Program-made: the position numbers and the translations under genes
Part shown: positions 37,266 to 44,943 of the stretch, piece after piece
Position numbering within the stretch: position 1 is the stretch's first letter
How the letters are laid out: every line of letters starts with the position of its first letter
Origin: a virus
Reading direction: 5' to 3' (one strand)
DNA length: 64,000 nt
IMG/VR virus record: IMGVR_UViG_3300030104_002385
Span: 28,750-92,749 of that record
Notes under the pieces: generated by a model
Told to the model about the DNA's origin: nothing
Databases searched by the model: none
What the model saw: the letters and a program-made list of their open reading frames with translations, nothing else

Positions 37266-38351
37266 ATGTCTGAGACCTCGACAAAAGAGCTTGATAATAT
37301 GGATCCAGTGAACGAAGACGCTGCTACTGGCACTGCTGCTATAACCAAGGGAGCGAAACCAGGAGAAAAGATTGACACATCTGGTGCCAATGATACCATA
37401 ATTGGTGGATCTGATAGTAAGGGTAATCCTGAAGGAACCGCAAATTTAGGTAAAGCCGCCTCTGCCCCTGTAGGAGTAGAAAAGGATAAGTCAATTAAGA
37501 CGAAACCGTCTGGAGCTGGAACTGGTAACGTATCTGCTGGATTGTCTGGTAAGATCTTTGACAGTGAGGAGCACAATGGCGAAGAAACAATCTCAGAAAA
37601 AGAAGAGACCTCTGAAACCAAGTACGACTTTAGTCAAGATGTTGACGCTCTTGTCGCTGGTGAAGAGTTAAATGAAGAATTCAGAGAGAAAGCTAAGACA
37701 CTCTTTGAAGCGGTTGTAACTCAACGTGTCAATGAAGAGACAAAAACACTTCAAGAGGCATATGAATCTGCCTTGACCGAAGAGGTTGAAAAGATCAAAA
37801 CAGAATTGGCTGAGAAAGTCGATGACTACATCTCTTATGCTGCAAAGCAATGGTTAGAAGAAAATAACCTTGCTGTGGAGCATGGCATTAAAACAGAGAT
37901 GGCAGAATCGTTCTTCGATGGCCTAAAGAAACTGTTCATCGAACAGAACTTCACTGTACCTGAAGAGAAGTATAACCTACTAGACGGTATGGCTGAAGAG
38001 CTAAATGATATGGAGACTAAGCTCAACGAACAAATCGACTCTAACGTATCTTTAAATAAGAGAATTGGGGAGTTTGTTAAAATGGAAATTGTGAACGAAT
38101 GTGCAACTGGACTTGCTGAGACCCAAAAGGAAAAGCTTGTTTCATTAGCAGAGGGTGTTGAGTTTGAAACTGAAGCAGATTTTCGCAAGAAAGTCGAAAC
38201 TATCAAGGAATCATACTTCACTAGGAAGGCTGAAGTCGTTGCAGAAGCAAAGACTGACCCCACCGAAGAAGCAACTGCACCTTTGGTAGAAGAAACCACG
38301 ACTGGTACTATGTCTAAGTACGTAGATACACTATCTCGTTGGTCCAAATAA
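37266..38351 (+). CDS. 22: Prohead core scaffolding protein gp22
   Basis: This is the main scaffold of the prohead, removed by gp21 after capsid assembly. I place the start at ATG 37266 because GGAG lies ten bases upstream; the in-frame ATG at 37245 has no ribosome site and falls close to the predicted transcript start. About 361 residues: the first 110 are low in complexity (Gly, Thr, Asp), residues about 120-350 are strongly acidic and helical (EKIKTELAEKVDDYISYAA, EKYNLLDGMAEELNDMETKL), as in T4-like gp22. Position between gp21 and gp23 confirms it. Confidence 0.92.
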   Translation: MSETSTKELDNMDPVNEDAATGTAAITKGAKPGEKIDTSGANDTIIGGSDSKGNPEGTANLGKAASAPVGVEKDKSIKTKPSGAGTGNVSAGLSGKIFDSEEHNGEETISEKEETSETKYDFSQDVDALVAGEELNEEFREKAKTLFEAVVTQRVNEETKTLQEAYESALTEEVEKIKTELAEKVDDYISYAAKQWLEENNLAVEHGIKTEMAESFFDGLKKLFIEQNFTVPEEKYNLLDGMAEELNDMETKLNEQIDSNVSLNKRIGEFVKMEIVNECATGLAETQKEKLVSLAEGVEFETEADFRKKVETIKESYFTRKAEVVAEAKTDPTEEATAPLVEETTTGTMSKYVDTLSRWSK

Positions 38352-38384
38352 TAAACAACTACTTTTTAAAAAAAGGAATAACTA

Positions 38385-39782
38385 ATGGCTGACATTAAGC
38401 AACTCCAAGAAAAGTGGGCACCCGTTCTTAATCACGATGCTCTTCCAGAGATAGGTGATTCATATAAGAAAGGCGTAGTCGCACAACTCTTAGAAAACCA
38501 AGAAAGAGCTTTAACAGAAGAAGGACAAATTCTTACTGAGACTCTTCAAACTGCAGGAACAGGTGGATTTAGTGGTGGTTCAACCGCTACAGGTCCCGTA
38601 GCTGGTTTCGACCCTGTTCTAATTTCATTAATCCGTCGTTCAATGCCTAAGCTAATTGCTTATGACATTGCGGGTGTTCAACCGATGACAGGACCTACTG
38701 GTCTTATCTTCGCAATGAGAACCAACTACAACGAGACAAGAGATCCTAACTCAGGTAACTTCCGTGAGGCATTCTTTAATGAGCCTAACGCTGGTTTCTC
38801 TGGTGGTGCTGGAACTGGTCTTTCTAATTATGACCCTAACGCATCAGATGCAACTAACGACGCTCAAGGTGCTAACCCTGGACTTCTTAACGATTCCCCT
38901 GCTGGAACTTATGAGAAGACTGGTGATGCTGAAGGAATGGCAACAGCTACTGCTGAAGGTTTAGATGACAGTTCTGCATCTACTGCTTTCAGAGAAATGG
39001 GTTTCTCAATCGAGAAGGTCACAGTTACTGCGAAGTCACGTGCTTTAAAAGCTGAGTACTCAATCGAGCTTGCTCAAGACTTGAAAGCAATTCATGGTCT
39101 TGATGCCGAGCAAGAGTTAAGCAACATTCTCTCTACAGAGATCCTTGCTGAAATTAACAGAGAAGTTGTTAGAACTATCTACGTTAATGCTGTTGCTGGT
39201 GCTCAGAACAATACTGCTAACGCTGGTATTTTCGACCTTGACGTTGACTCTAATGGTAGATGGTCAGTTGAGAAATTCAAAGGACTTCTATTCCAGATAG
39301 AAAGAGATGCTAACGCTATCGGTCAGCAAACTCGTCGTGGAAAGGGCAACGTTCTCATCTGTTCTGCTGATGTAGCTTCTGCTCTAGGAATGGCTGGTGT
39401 ACTTGACTACTCTCCTGCTCTTAATGGTAACAACGCTTTGACAGGTGTAGATGATACATCTTCAACTCTTGTTGGAACACTTAACGGTAAGATTAAGGTT
39501 TACGTTGATCCTTATTCTGCTAACGTTGCTGATAAGCACTTCTACGTTAATGGATACAAAGGTACTTCACCTTATGATGCTGGATTATTCTATTGCCCAT
39601 ATGTACCTCTACAGCAGGTCAGAGCAATTAATCCTAACACCTTCCAACCAAAAATTGGGTTTAAGACTCGTTACGGAATGGTTGCTAACCCATTTGCTCA
39701 AGGTCTTACACAAGGTTCTGGTGCTCTTACAGCTAATACTAACAAGTATTACAGAAGAGTTCAGGTTGCAAACCTAATGTGA
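38385..39782 (+). CDS. 23: Major capsid protein gp23
   Basis: This 465-residue protein is the hexamer-forming capsid subunit. Family segments include LIRRSMPKLIAYDIAGVQPM, GPTGLIFAMR, the VTAKSRALKAEYSIELAQDL block, HGLDAEQELSNILSTEI, INREVVRTIY and FKTRYGMVANPFA. The start lies after AAGGA. T4 gp23 has 521 residues, so this is a compact form, as in other cyanophages. gp21 is expected to remove the N-terminal about 60 residues during maturation. A terminator follows. Confidence 0.98.
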   Translation: MADIKQLQEKWAPVLNHDALPEIGDSYKKGVVAQLLENQERALTEEGQILTETLQTAGTGGFSGGSTATGPVAGFDPVLISLIRRSMPKLIAYDIAGVQPMTGPTGLIFAMRTNYNETRDPNSGNFREAFFNEPNAGFSGGAGTGLSNYDPNASDATNDAQGANPGLLNDSPAGTYEKTGDAEGMATATAEGLDDSSASTAFREMGFSIEKVTVTAKSRALKAEYSIELAQDLKAIHGLDAEQELSNILSTEILAEINREVVRTIYVNAVAGAQNNTANAGIFDLDVDSNGRWSVEKFKGLLFQIERDANAIGQQTRRGKGNVLICSADVASALGMAGVLDYSPALNGNNALTGVDDTSSTLVGTLNGKIKVYVDPYSANVADKHFYVNGYKGTSPYDAGLFYCPYVPLQQVRAINPNTFQPKIGFKTRYGMVANPFAQGLTQGSGALTANTNKYYRRVQVANLM

Positions 39783-39790
39783 TATAAATA
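39783..39790 (+). promoter_or_regulatory. Perfect late promoter octamer directly after gp23
   Basis: TATAAATA begins on the first base after the gp23 stop codon. Only a 28-base region separates it from a strong terminator (39811-39839), so it cannot drive a normal gene unless the terminator is read through. Confidence 0.5.
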
Positions 39791-39810
39791 TCTCGGTTCG
39801 AGATGGATCA

Positions 39811-39839
39811 AGAGAGACCCTACGGGGTCTCTTTTTTTT
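39811..39839 (+). terminator. Strong intrinsic terminator after gp23
   Basis: GAGACCC (39814-39820) pairs with GGGTCTC (39825-39831) around a TACG tetraloop, a stable UNCG type, followed by eight T (39832-39839). The stem can extend by a few A-T and G-T pairs. Confidence 0.92.
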
Positions 39840-39872
39840 GCCTAAATATTTTTATAATTGTAGTGAGTGACT

Positions 39873-40043
39873 ATGCAATTCAACGAAAAGGAAATGAACC
39901 GCATCTTATTGGCATGCGAATATTATCAACATTATCAAACTGGTGCAAAAAAACAGGAGTACGAAAAGATCATTGGTAAACTCCATAGTTATGAAGAAGA
40001 ATATGAATGTCCTGATTGTGTCATTTGTTCTTTACATATGTAA
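39873..40043 (+). CDS. 56-residue Cys-rich-tail protein, unknown function
   Basis: A small ORF from ATG 39873 after the gp23 terminator. It reads as two helices (NEKEMNRILLACEYYQHYQT and KQEYEKIIGKLHSYEEEYE) and ends with CPDCVIC, which could bind a metal. A TATAAT at 39853-39858 lies 14 bases upstream but has no -35. Unknown family. Confidence 0.45.
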   Translation: MQFNEKEMNRILLACEYYQHYQTGAKKQEYEKIIGKLHSYEEEYECPDCVICSLHM

Positions 40044-40059
40044 GACCTTGTGGTATATT
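40031..40059 (+). promoter_or_regulatory. Host-type promoter for the DUF2997/Ycf35 unit
   Basis: TTTACA (40031-40036), a 17-base spacer and TATATT (40054-40059) with an extended TG form a sigma70-type promoter. It lies 17 bases before the start at 40077 and opens a short unit inside the late region. Confidence 0.6.
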
Positions 40060-40076
40060 AGAAAGGTATATACCCT

Positions 40077-40232
40077 ATGAAAATGAGCGAAGAATTTACA
40101 CGCATTGCTAATTCACTGGAAAGAATTGCTAATGCATTAGAACATCTTCATATTGAGAAGATTGATCATGCTCACATAGATGACATCGGTGAGATACATG
40201 GTGATGTAGTAACCCATCCTAAACAATTTTAA
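40077..40232 (+). CDS. 51-residue helical protein, unknown function
   Basis: A small ORF with a repeated RIANSLERIANALEHLH motif that gives an amphipathic helix, followed by a His/Asp-rich tail. It lies just after a sigma70-like promoter and two bases before the DUF2997 gene, so it appears to be the first gene of that unit. Unknown function. Confidence 0.5.
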   Translation: MKMSEEFTRIANSLERIANALEHLHIEKIDHAHIDDIGEIHGDVVTHPKQF

Positions 40233-40234
40233 TT

Positions 40235-40459
40235 ATGCCTCAGCAAACCATTAAGTTTATTATCGCACAAGACGGTACAGTTACCGAAGAGGTGCAAGGT
40301 GCTGAGTCAAAGCAGTGCCTAGATATTACACTACCATTTGAAGAAGCACTTGGTACAGTTTCAACACGAGAACTCAAACCAGAATACTATGTCACACTTC
40401 AGCAAAATCAAAACGAAGATCAAAGACAAACCAGCATTAATTCAAGCACTGATGCTTGA
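40235..40459 (+). CDS. DUF2997 family protein (Ycf35 partner)
   Basis: A 74-residue protein matching DUF2997: IKFIIAQDGTVTEEVQG then CLDITLPFEEALG and a RELKPEYY segment. In cyanobacteria DUF2997 genes usually stand next to DUF1257/Ycf35 genes, exactly as here; the biochemical function of the pair is not known to me. The C-terminal 25 residues are polar and are encoded in the region that overlaps the ycf35 gene in another frame. This is a host-derived gene, probably expressed early. Confidence 0.8.
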   Translation: MPQQTIKFIIAQDGTVTEEVQGAESKQCLDITLPFEEALGTVSTRELKPEYYVTLQQNQNEDQRQTSINSSTDA

Positions 40460-40772
40460 TGGTTTGCCAGTTGATATTAATAGAGAGTTAGTAAATCCTA
40501 TAGGACATGATCATGAGAAAATAAGATGTGAGGTAACTATAGGTGATGACATAGGGTTTGTTTGGAATAAGCAAACTCAATGTTATGAATTAATTACTGA
40601 TAGACAAACTTGGTCTCGTAAGATACCAATAGAAAGATTTCTTGAAAAGATTACACAGTTGTATTGTATACAATTACTAACTAGTGTTGCTAAGTCTCAA
40701 GGATTTAAAGTAGAAAGTCAAAAGATTGATTCTAGTAATGCTGTTGAACTAGTTGTTAATCGGTGGGTATAA
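40389..40772 (+). CDS. ycf35: Ycf35 / DUF1257 family protein
   Basis: I start at ATG 40389 because the family begins MSHFS-x-IKT-x-IKD, and this start reads MSHFSKIKTKIKDKPALIQA. Further matches are DIGFVWN, YELITDRQTWSR, the IERFLEKITQLYC block with a SQGFKVES segment, and the VVNRW end. The 127-residue length fits the family. It is found in cyanobacteria and red-algal chloroplasts (ycf35). The first 71 bases overlap the DUF2997 gene. Function is unknown in hosts; a role in photosynthetic cells is likely from its distribution. Confidence 0.85.
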   Translation: MSHFSKIKTKIKDKPALIQALMLDGLPVDINRELVNPIGHDHEKIRCEVTIGDDIGFVWNKQTQCYELITDRQTWSRKIPIERFLEKITQLYCIQLLTSVAKSQGFKVESQKIDSSNAVELVVNRWV

Positions 40773-40775
40773 ATA
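40768..40775 (+). promoter_or_regulatory. T4-type late promoter (TATAAATA)
   Basis: A perfect TATAAATA overlaps the ycf35 stop codon and lies 20 bases before the tube-family gene at 40796. Confidence 0.75.
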
Positions 40776-40795
40776 ATTAAAAAAGTACTGCTATA

Positions 40796-41341
40796 ATGGC
40801 AAACTGGTATCAAGATCAAATAACAAATAAGAACTTTCTTTCCCCAATAGGATTTATTTTCCTATTAGAAAAAGCAAAGAAGGTTTCTTTTCTATGCCAA
40901 AAAGCAGAGATCCCATCATTGTCTGTAGGTAATATAGATATTCCTACTAGAGGTATGGCACGTATTCCAATTGAAGGTAATATTGTTTATGGTGATCTTT
41001 CTCTTGAGTTTGTAGTTGATGAAGATCTACAAAACTATATGGAGATCCATAATTGGATAAGAGCATTAGGTACACCACAAGATTTTAAAGAAAGAAGAGA
41101 TTGGGTTAATAAATTTTCTAATCAAGAAAGTGATGCTAGGTTCTCAGATGCTACACTACAAGTTTTAAACAATAACAATCTTGTCAATTTTGATGTTGTA
41201 TTTAAACAATTGTTCCCTATTGAATTAACTTCTCTACCATTTGATGTAACACAAACTGATAATGAATATTTTACTGCAACAGCAATGTTTAAGTATATGA
41301 CCTACGAAGTAAGAAATAAGAATAGTCAGAAGAGAAGGTAG
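40796..41341 (+). CDS. Tail-tube-family protein (gp19-like; gp3 position)
   Basis: A 181-residue protein with NFLSPIGFIFLLEKAKKVSF, AEIPSLSVGNIDIPTRG and LSLEFVVDEDLQNYMEIHNW. The beta-rich pattern is that of tail tube and tube-like proteins in T4-like phages. In cyanophages the gene between gp23 and uvsY is usually called gp3, the tail terminator; I recall that from gene order, not from sequence. It may be gp3 or a tube-initiator-like paralogue of gp19. It has its own perfect late promoter, consistent with a virion protein. Confidence 0.65.
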   Translation: MANWYQDQITNKNFLSPIGFIFLLEKAKKVSFLCQKAEIPSLSVGNIDIPTRGMARIPIEGNIVYGDLSLEFVVDEDLQNYMEIHNWIRALGTPQDFKERRDWVNKFSNQESDARFSDATLQVLNNNNLVNFDVVFKQLFPIELTSLPFDVTQTDNEYFTATAMFKYMTYEVRNKNSQKRR

Positions 41342-41410
41342 TTGCAAAATTTATAAATCTGTGCTAAGGTACTAAGGTCTATACATATTGTGGTATGGGA
41401 GGTATAACCA

Positions 41411-41680
41411 ATGGGATTAAGAAAGGGAGATCACCCAAGAAAAGAACCAATCACCGAATGGGATGATAGCAATTGGAGAGAGGAGCAGAAAGCTTACACT
41501 ACCAATAAGCATGAATTAGAATTACTAGAGAATGGTCCTAAAAGTCTTTCTCAATCATGGTTACTGAGTGCATTGAGACAAAAATGGATGAAGAGGAATA
41601 ACTATGGTTATCCAGAACCACCTGATGTATCATCATCAATGAAAGAATTTTTTGCTAAAACTAAGGATCAAGGTATATGA
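41411..41680 (+). CDS. Small protein near uvsY, unknown function
   Basis: An 89-residue charged protein preceded by a good ribosome site (GGGAGG). It begins GLRKGDHPRKEPITEWDDSN, has a KSLSQSWLLSALRQKWMKRN helix and a KEFFAKTKDQ end. It overlaps the next gene by four bases and begins the uvsY-uvsW run. Unknown family. Confidence 0.65.
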   Translation: MGLRKGDHPRKEPITEWDDSNWREEQKAYTTNKHELELLENGPKSLSQSWLLSALRQKWMKRNNYGYPEPPDVSSSMKEFFAKTKDQGI

Positions 41681-41958
41681 TATTCTGGATTGGTTTCACT
41701 CTCATGTTTTTCAATGAGGGTTTTGTTATGATGAGACACGTATCTCCGTGGTTCGGAAAACAGAGAGATAAATTTATTGATAAGTACGGTGCTAATGTAT
41801 GGTATAGATTTCATGGTACATTAGATTATACTTGGATAGGACTGGTAACCATTGGATTAATAGTTCATCCTAATAGGTTGTTGCATACAGCAGCATTAGG
41901 AATATTTTGGACTACTTCATTTTTAGTATTCTATGCACCAAGGTGGATTAAAAGATAA
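41677..41958 (+). CDS. Multi-span membrane protein, unknown function
   Basis: A 93-residue protein with probable membrane helices at residues 1-16, 48-63 and 67-86 (WIGLVTIGLIVHP, ALGIFWTTSFLVFY). Basic residues surround the first helix and close the C-terminus (RWIKR). It is coupled to both neighbours by ATGA/TAATG overlaps. Function unknown. Confidence 0.6.
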   Translation: MIFWIGFTLMFFNEGFVMMRHVSPWFGKQRDKFIDKYGANVWYRFHGTLDYTWIGLVTIGLIVHPNRLLHTAALGIFWTTSFLVFYAPRWIKR

Positions 41959-42386
41959 TGAATTTAGAAAATCTTCAGGAGATGTGGAAGACTGATAGTG
42001 TCATAGATCCTGATAAGTATGGTGAGGAATCTGTAAGGATCCCTCAACTCCATCAAAGATGGATGGCATTTTATAATACATTTTCTCTAATGAAGAAAGA
42101 AAGAGAAGGTGAAATGAAAGGTTTAGTTAAACAGAAGTGGATATATTATAAAGGAAAGGCACCTGCTACAGTGTATAGAGAGGTGCCTTTTGATTTTAAA
42201 CTGACTACTAGAGAAGAAATTAATATGTTTATTGACGGTGATGAAGAGGTCAGAAAACTTCAGTACAAGATAGACTATATAGAACAAGTGATATTCTTTC
42301 TCGATGGTGTTTTGCGACAGATAAATGGTCGTAACTTTCAGATTAAAAATGCTATTGAATGGGATAAGTTTCAATCTGGTATGTAA
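41958..42386 (+). CDS. uvsY: Recombination mediator UvsY
   Basis: UvsY loads the UvsX recombinase onto single strands covered with gp32. The 142-residue protein has the family layout: LQEMWKTDSVIDPDKYGEES, IPQLHQRWMAFYNTF, QKWIYYKGKAP and a C-terminal YIEQVIFFLDGVLRQINGRNF-type helix. T4 UvsY has 137 residues. uvsX itself is not in the window. The stop and the next start overlap by one base. Confidence 0.9.
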   Translation: MNLENLQEMWKTDSVIDPDKYGEESVRIPQLHQRWMAFYNTFSLMKKEREGEMKGLVKQKWIYYKGKAPATVYREVPFDFKLTTREEINMFIDGDEEVRKLQYKIDYIEQVIFFLDGVLRQINGRNFQIKNAIEWDKFQSGM

Positions 42387-42958
42387 TGAATTACGGCAAG
42401 TATTTTAAATTAGTAACTTTTAATCAGCAATCGTTAAACACTGTAAGAACTGCTATAGCAGGTGCTGATTTAGATTTTATTCCTGCAACTCTTTATAACA
42501 ATAAAGAAAACGAAGGTACTGGAACAAAAAGAAATAGTCAAGTAACATGGTTGAAAGATCAAAAACTTTCGACCATGCTAATGAAAATGGTACAGGTAAT
42601 AAATGAAAGTGCTGGATGGAATTTTAATATAACTGGTGTAGAACCTGTACAGTTTGGTGTCTATCCTAAAGGTGGTTTATATGATTGGCACGTTGATCAA
42701 CACCCTAGACCCATTCGTGGTGTTGTTAGAAAAATAAGTATGACCCTCTTTATGAGTGACCCTGAAGAGTATGAGGGAGGGGAGTTTGATTTGGAGATAT
42801 ATAAACCAGGGACTAATCCAAGATACGAAACCTTTAAAGGTAAGAAAGGTTCTGCTATATTTTTTCCTTCTGGAAAATGGCATAGAGTACGTCCTGTAAC
42901 ATCTGATGATGTGAGAAAATCTATTGTGGCATGGTTTTATGGATCTCCTTATACGTAA
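42386..42958 (+). CDS. 2OG-Fe(II) dioxygenase (PKHD type)
   Basis: A 190-residue double-stranded beta-helix enzyme that would use 2-oxoglutarate and oxygen to hydroxylate a substrate. The iron ligands are H102 and D104 in WHVDQH and H166 in KWHRVRPV; R177 (RKSIVAWF) should bind 2-oxoglutarate. This is the layout of prolyl-hydroxylase-like PKHD enzymes. Such enzymes are frequent in T4-like cyanophages, but the substrate is unknown. It lies between uvsY and uvsW and overlaps both. Confidence 0.88.
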   Translation: MNYGKYFKLVTFNQQSLNTVRTAIAGADLDFIPATLYNNKENEGTGTKRNSQVTWLKDQKLSTMLMKMVQVINESAGWNFNITGVEPVQFGVYPKGGLYDWHVDQHPRPIRGVVRKISMTLFMSDPEEYEGGEFDLEIYKPGTNPRYETFKGKKGSAIFFPSGKWHRVRPVTSDDVRKSIVAWFYGSPYT

Positions 42959-44408
42959 GAAGAATGAAGTTTATTTAAAAGTTGATGCAGAACCTCATCT
43001 CAAACAAGAGTTAACAGAATATTTTACCTTTGAAATTCCCTCTGCAAAGTACATGCAGAAGACGAGAAGATACAAAGGTTGGGATGGTAAGGTGCGTTTA
43101 TTCTCACCTGCTACTGGGGAAATTTATTGCGGTTTAGTAGACTATCTAACTGACTGGGCAACTGAAAGGGGATATCAATATCAGGTTTTGGAAAGTCAAC
43201 ACTTTGGATTTCCAAAGGAAGAGAACTCTCTGGTAACGCCTCAGTCTGTAGTTCAATTTGTTCGAGCTTTAAAGCTTCCTGTGAAGGCTCGTGATTACCA
43301 ATACGCAGCAATATACGAGTGCCTAAAATACAACAGAAGACTCCTATTGTCGCCAACTGCAAGCGGGAAATCGTTAATGATTTATGCATTAGTTCGGTTC
43401 CATGTAAATGTTAAGAGGAATATACTTATTATAGTACCAACTACGTCTCTTGTCGAGCAAATGTATAAAGATTTTACACAGTATGGTTGGAACGCTGAGT
43501 ACCACTGCCATAAAATATACGGTGGACAAGATAAATATGTGCAGAATGATGTAGTTATATCAACTTGGCAGTCTATCTATAAGGAACCAAGGAAATTTTT
43601 TGAAAGGTTTGATGTTGTGATTGGTGATGAAGCTCATTTATTTAAAGCTAAATCACTTACTACAATTATGAATAAGTTACATGGATGTAAGTATCGTATT
43701 GGATTTACTGGTACGTTAGATGGAACAGACTGTAATCAATTAGTATTAGAAGGTGTGTTTGGTAAATGTTCTAAGGTTACTAAGACATCTGAGTTGATGA
43801 AGAAAGGACATGTTGCTAAATTAAATGTTAACGTCATTGTACTTAAACATCAAGAACAAATCTTTGATGGGTATCAAGATGAGATGGATTACCTTTGTGA
43901 ACATGAACAACGTAATAAATTTATCCGTAACTTAGCGTGTGACCTTAAGGGAAACACATTGGTACTATTCAACTATGTTGAGAAGCACGGTCTACCTTTG
44001 TATGACATGATAAATAGTCATACCGACAGACCAGTACATTTAGTTTATGGTGGAGTGGATGTCGATGACCGAGAACATATACGGAGTTTAGTTGAAAATG
44101 AAGATGATCAAATCATTGTTGCCAGTTATGGCACTTTCAGTACTGGGATTAACATTAGGCGGTTGCACAACCTCGTCTTCGCCAGTCCCTCCAAGTCCAG
44201 AGTCAGAAATCTCCAATCTATCGGGAGGGTACTTCGACAGTCTAGGGGAAAAGAAGTAGCAACTTTGTATGATATCGCAGACGATATTAGTAGAGACAAT
44301 GGGAAGAATTATACTCTTCTCCATCTCTTTGAGAGATTAAAAATTTACAAAGAAGAAAATTTTAATTATGACATTGTAGAGATTAAACTCAAAACTAATG
44401 ACACTTAA
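42939..44408 (+). CDS. uvsW: Recombination DNA/RNA helicase UvsW
   Basis: UvsW is a superfamily 2 helicase that migrates branches, unwinds R-loops and switches T4 origin replication to recombination-dependent replication. I begin at ATG 42939; upstream in-frame codons have no ATG. Residues 1-70 match the UvsW N-terminal domain (VDAEPHLKQELTEYFTFEIP, RYKGWDGKVRLF). Walker A is PTASGKS (139-145), the DEAH box is D230-H233, and motif VI is QSIGRVLRQSRG. The length, 489 residues, fits T4 (503). Confidence 0.95.
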   Translation: MDLLIRKKNEVYLKVDAEPHLKQELTEYFTFEIPSAKYMQKTRRYKGWDGKVRLFSPATGEIYCGLVDYLTDWATERGYQYQVLESQHFGFPKEENSLVTPQSVVQFVRALKLPVKARDYQYAAIYECLKYNRRLLLSPTASGKSLMIYALVRFHVNVKRNILIIVPTTSLVEQMYKDFTQYGWNAEYHCHKIYGGQDKYVQNDVVISTWQSIYKEPRKFFERFDVVIGDEAHLFKAKSLTTIMNKLHGCKYRIGFTGTLDGTDCNQLVLEGVFGKCSKVTKTSELMKKGHVAKLNVNVIVLKHQEQIFDGYQDEMDYLCEHEQRNKFIRNLACDLKGNTLVLFNYVEKHGLPLYDMINSHTDRPVHLVYGGVDVDDREHIRSLVENEDDQIIVASYGTFSTGINIRRLHNLVFASPSKSRVRNLQSIGRVLRQSRGKEVATLYDIADDISRDNGKNYTLLHLFERLKIYKEENFNYDIVEIKLKTNDT

Positions 44409-44853
44409 CTACGCTAAACACGAAGAAGAATTTCACGGAGTATTTAAACTTGTCAGTGGTGAGGAGATCCTTGCGAAAGCAGTGCTTACTGTAGAAGACT
44501 ATGGTGGTACAGATGCAAAGGAAAGTTTAGCATTTCTACAAGACCCAGTATGTATTCAAATTGTTGACAAACCAATAAGTGAGAACAAGATGATGAGAGG
44601 CATGGGGTTTCATAAATGGATGAATATGTCTGACGAGGAATTTTTTATAATACGTGAAAAAGATATCTTGAGTGTCGCATCGATGAGTAAAGAAATTATT
44701 TTTATGTATGAGGCATTTATAAAAAGTTTAGAACCTGAAGATAAGGTTAGAGAAAGAACTACTAAAAGAAGATCTAGTGCAGAAGACGCAACAGGTTATC
44801 TCGGTAGGATAGATAATGCAAGAAAACTATTTGAAAAATTATATAATACATAA
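44398..44853 (+). CDS. Sm-like small barrel protein (putative)
   Basis: A 151-residue protein overlapping the uvsW end by 11 bases. The pattern FKLVSGEEILAKAVLTVED, then VCIQIVDKP, and a DEEFFIIREKDILSVASMS segment fits a small Sm/LSM-type beta barrel seen in T4-like cyanophages, where a loop carries large hydrophobic residues. The C-terminal 40 residues are basic and probably disordered. An RNA-binding role is a guess from fold only. Confidence 0.55.
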   Translation: MTLNYAKHEEEFHGVFKLVSGEEILAKAVLTVEDYGGTDAKESLAFLQDPVCIQIVDKPISENKMMRGMGFHKWMNMSDEEFFIIREKDILSVASMSKEIIFMYEAFIKSLEPEDKVRERTTKRRSSAEDATGYLGRIDNARKLFEKLYNT

Positions 44854-44892
44854 TATATCCCTCAACCCTTGACATGGTTAGTCTACAGGTGA

Positions 44893-44908
44893 TTGACATT
44901 CTTGTCAA
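44893..44908 (+). repeat. Inverted repeat over the -35 of the gp55 promoter
   Basis: TTGACA-TTCT-TGTCAA is a perfect palindrome that covers the -35 box. A further direct CTTGACA copy stands at 44868-44874. It could be an operator, or a chance consequence of the TTGACA box. Confidence 0.55.
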
Positions 44909-44921
44909 GCCCTGTTACAAT
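44893..44921 (+). promoter_or_regulatory. Host-type sigma70 promoter for gp55 operon
   Basis: TTGACA (44893-44898), a 17-base spacer and TACAAT (44916-44921) with an extended TG. It is 22 bases before the gp55 start at 44944 and appears to drive gp55 and about 13 downstream genes. Confidence 0.8.
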
Positions 44922-44943
44922 ATAATCAAAGGAAAAAAACCAT

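Noticed and set aside
40338-40388. Longer N-terminus for the Ycf35 gene
   Set aside because: The family begins MSHFS; the extra residues are the DUF2997 gene read in another frame.
40792-40797. TATAAT preceded by TG as a promoter
   Set aside because: It overlaps the start codon of the gene at 40796, so it could not serve that gene; the perfect late octamer at 40768 explains expression.
44842-44847. TATAAT in the end of the Sm-like gene as gp55 promoter
   Set aside because: It is about 100 bases upstream and has no -35; the TTGACA-17-TACAAT pair is better.
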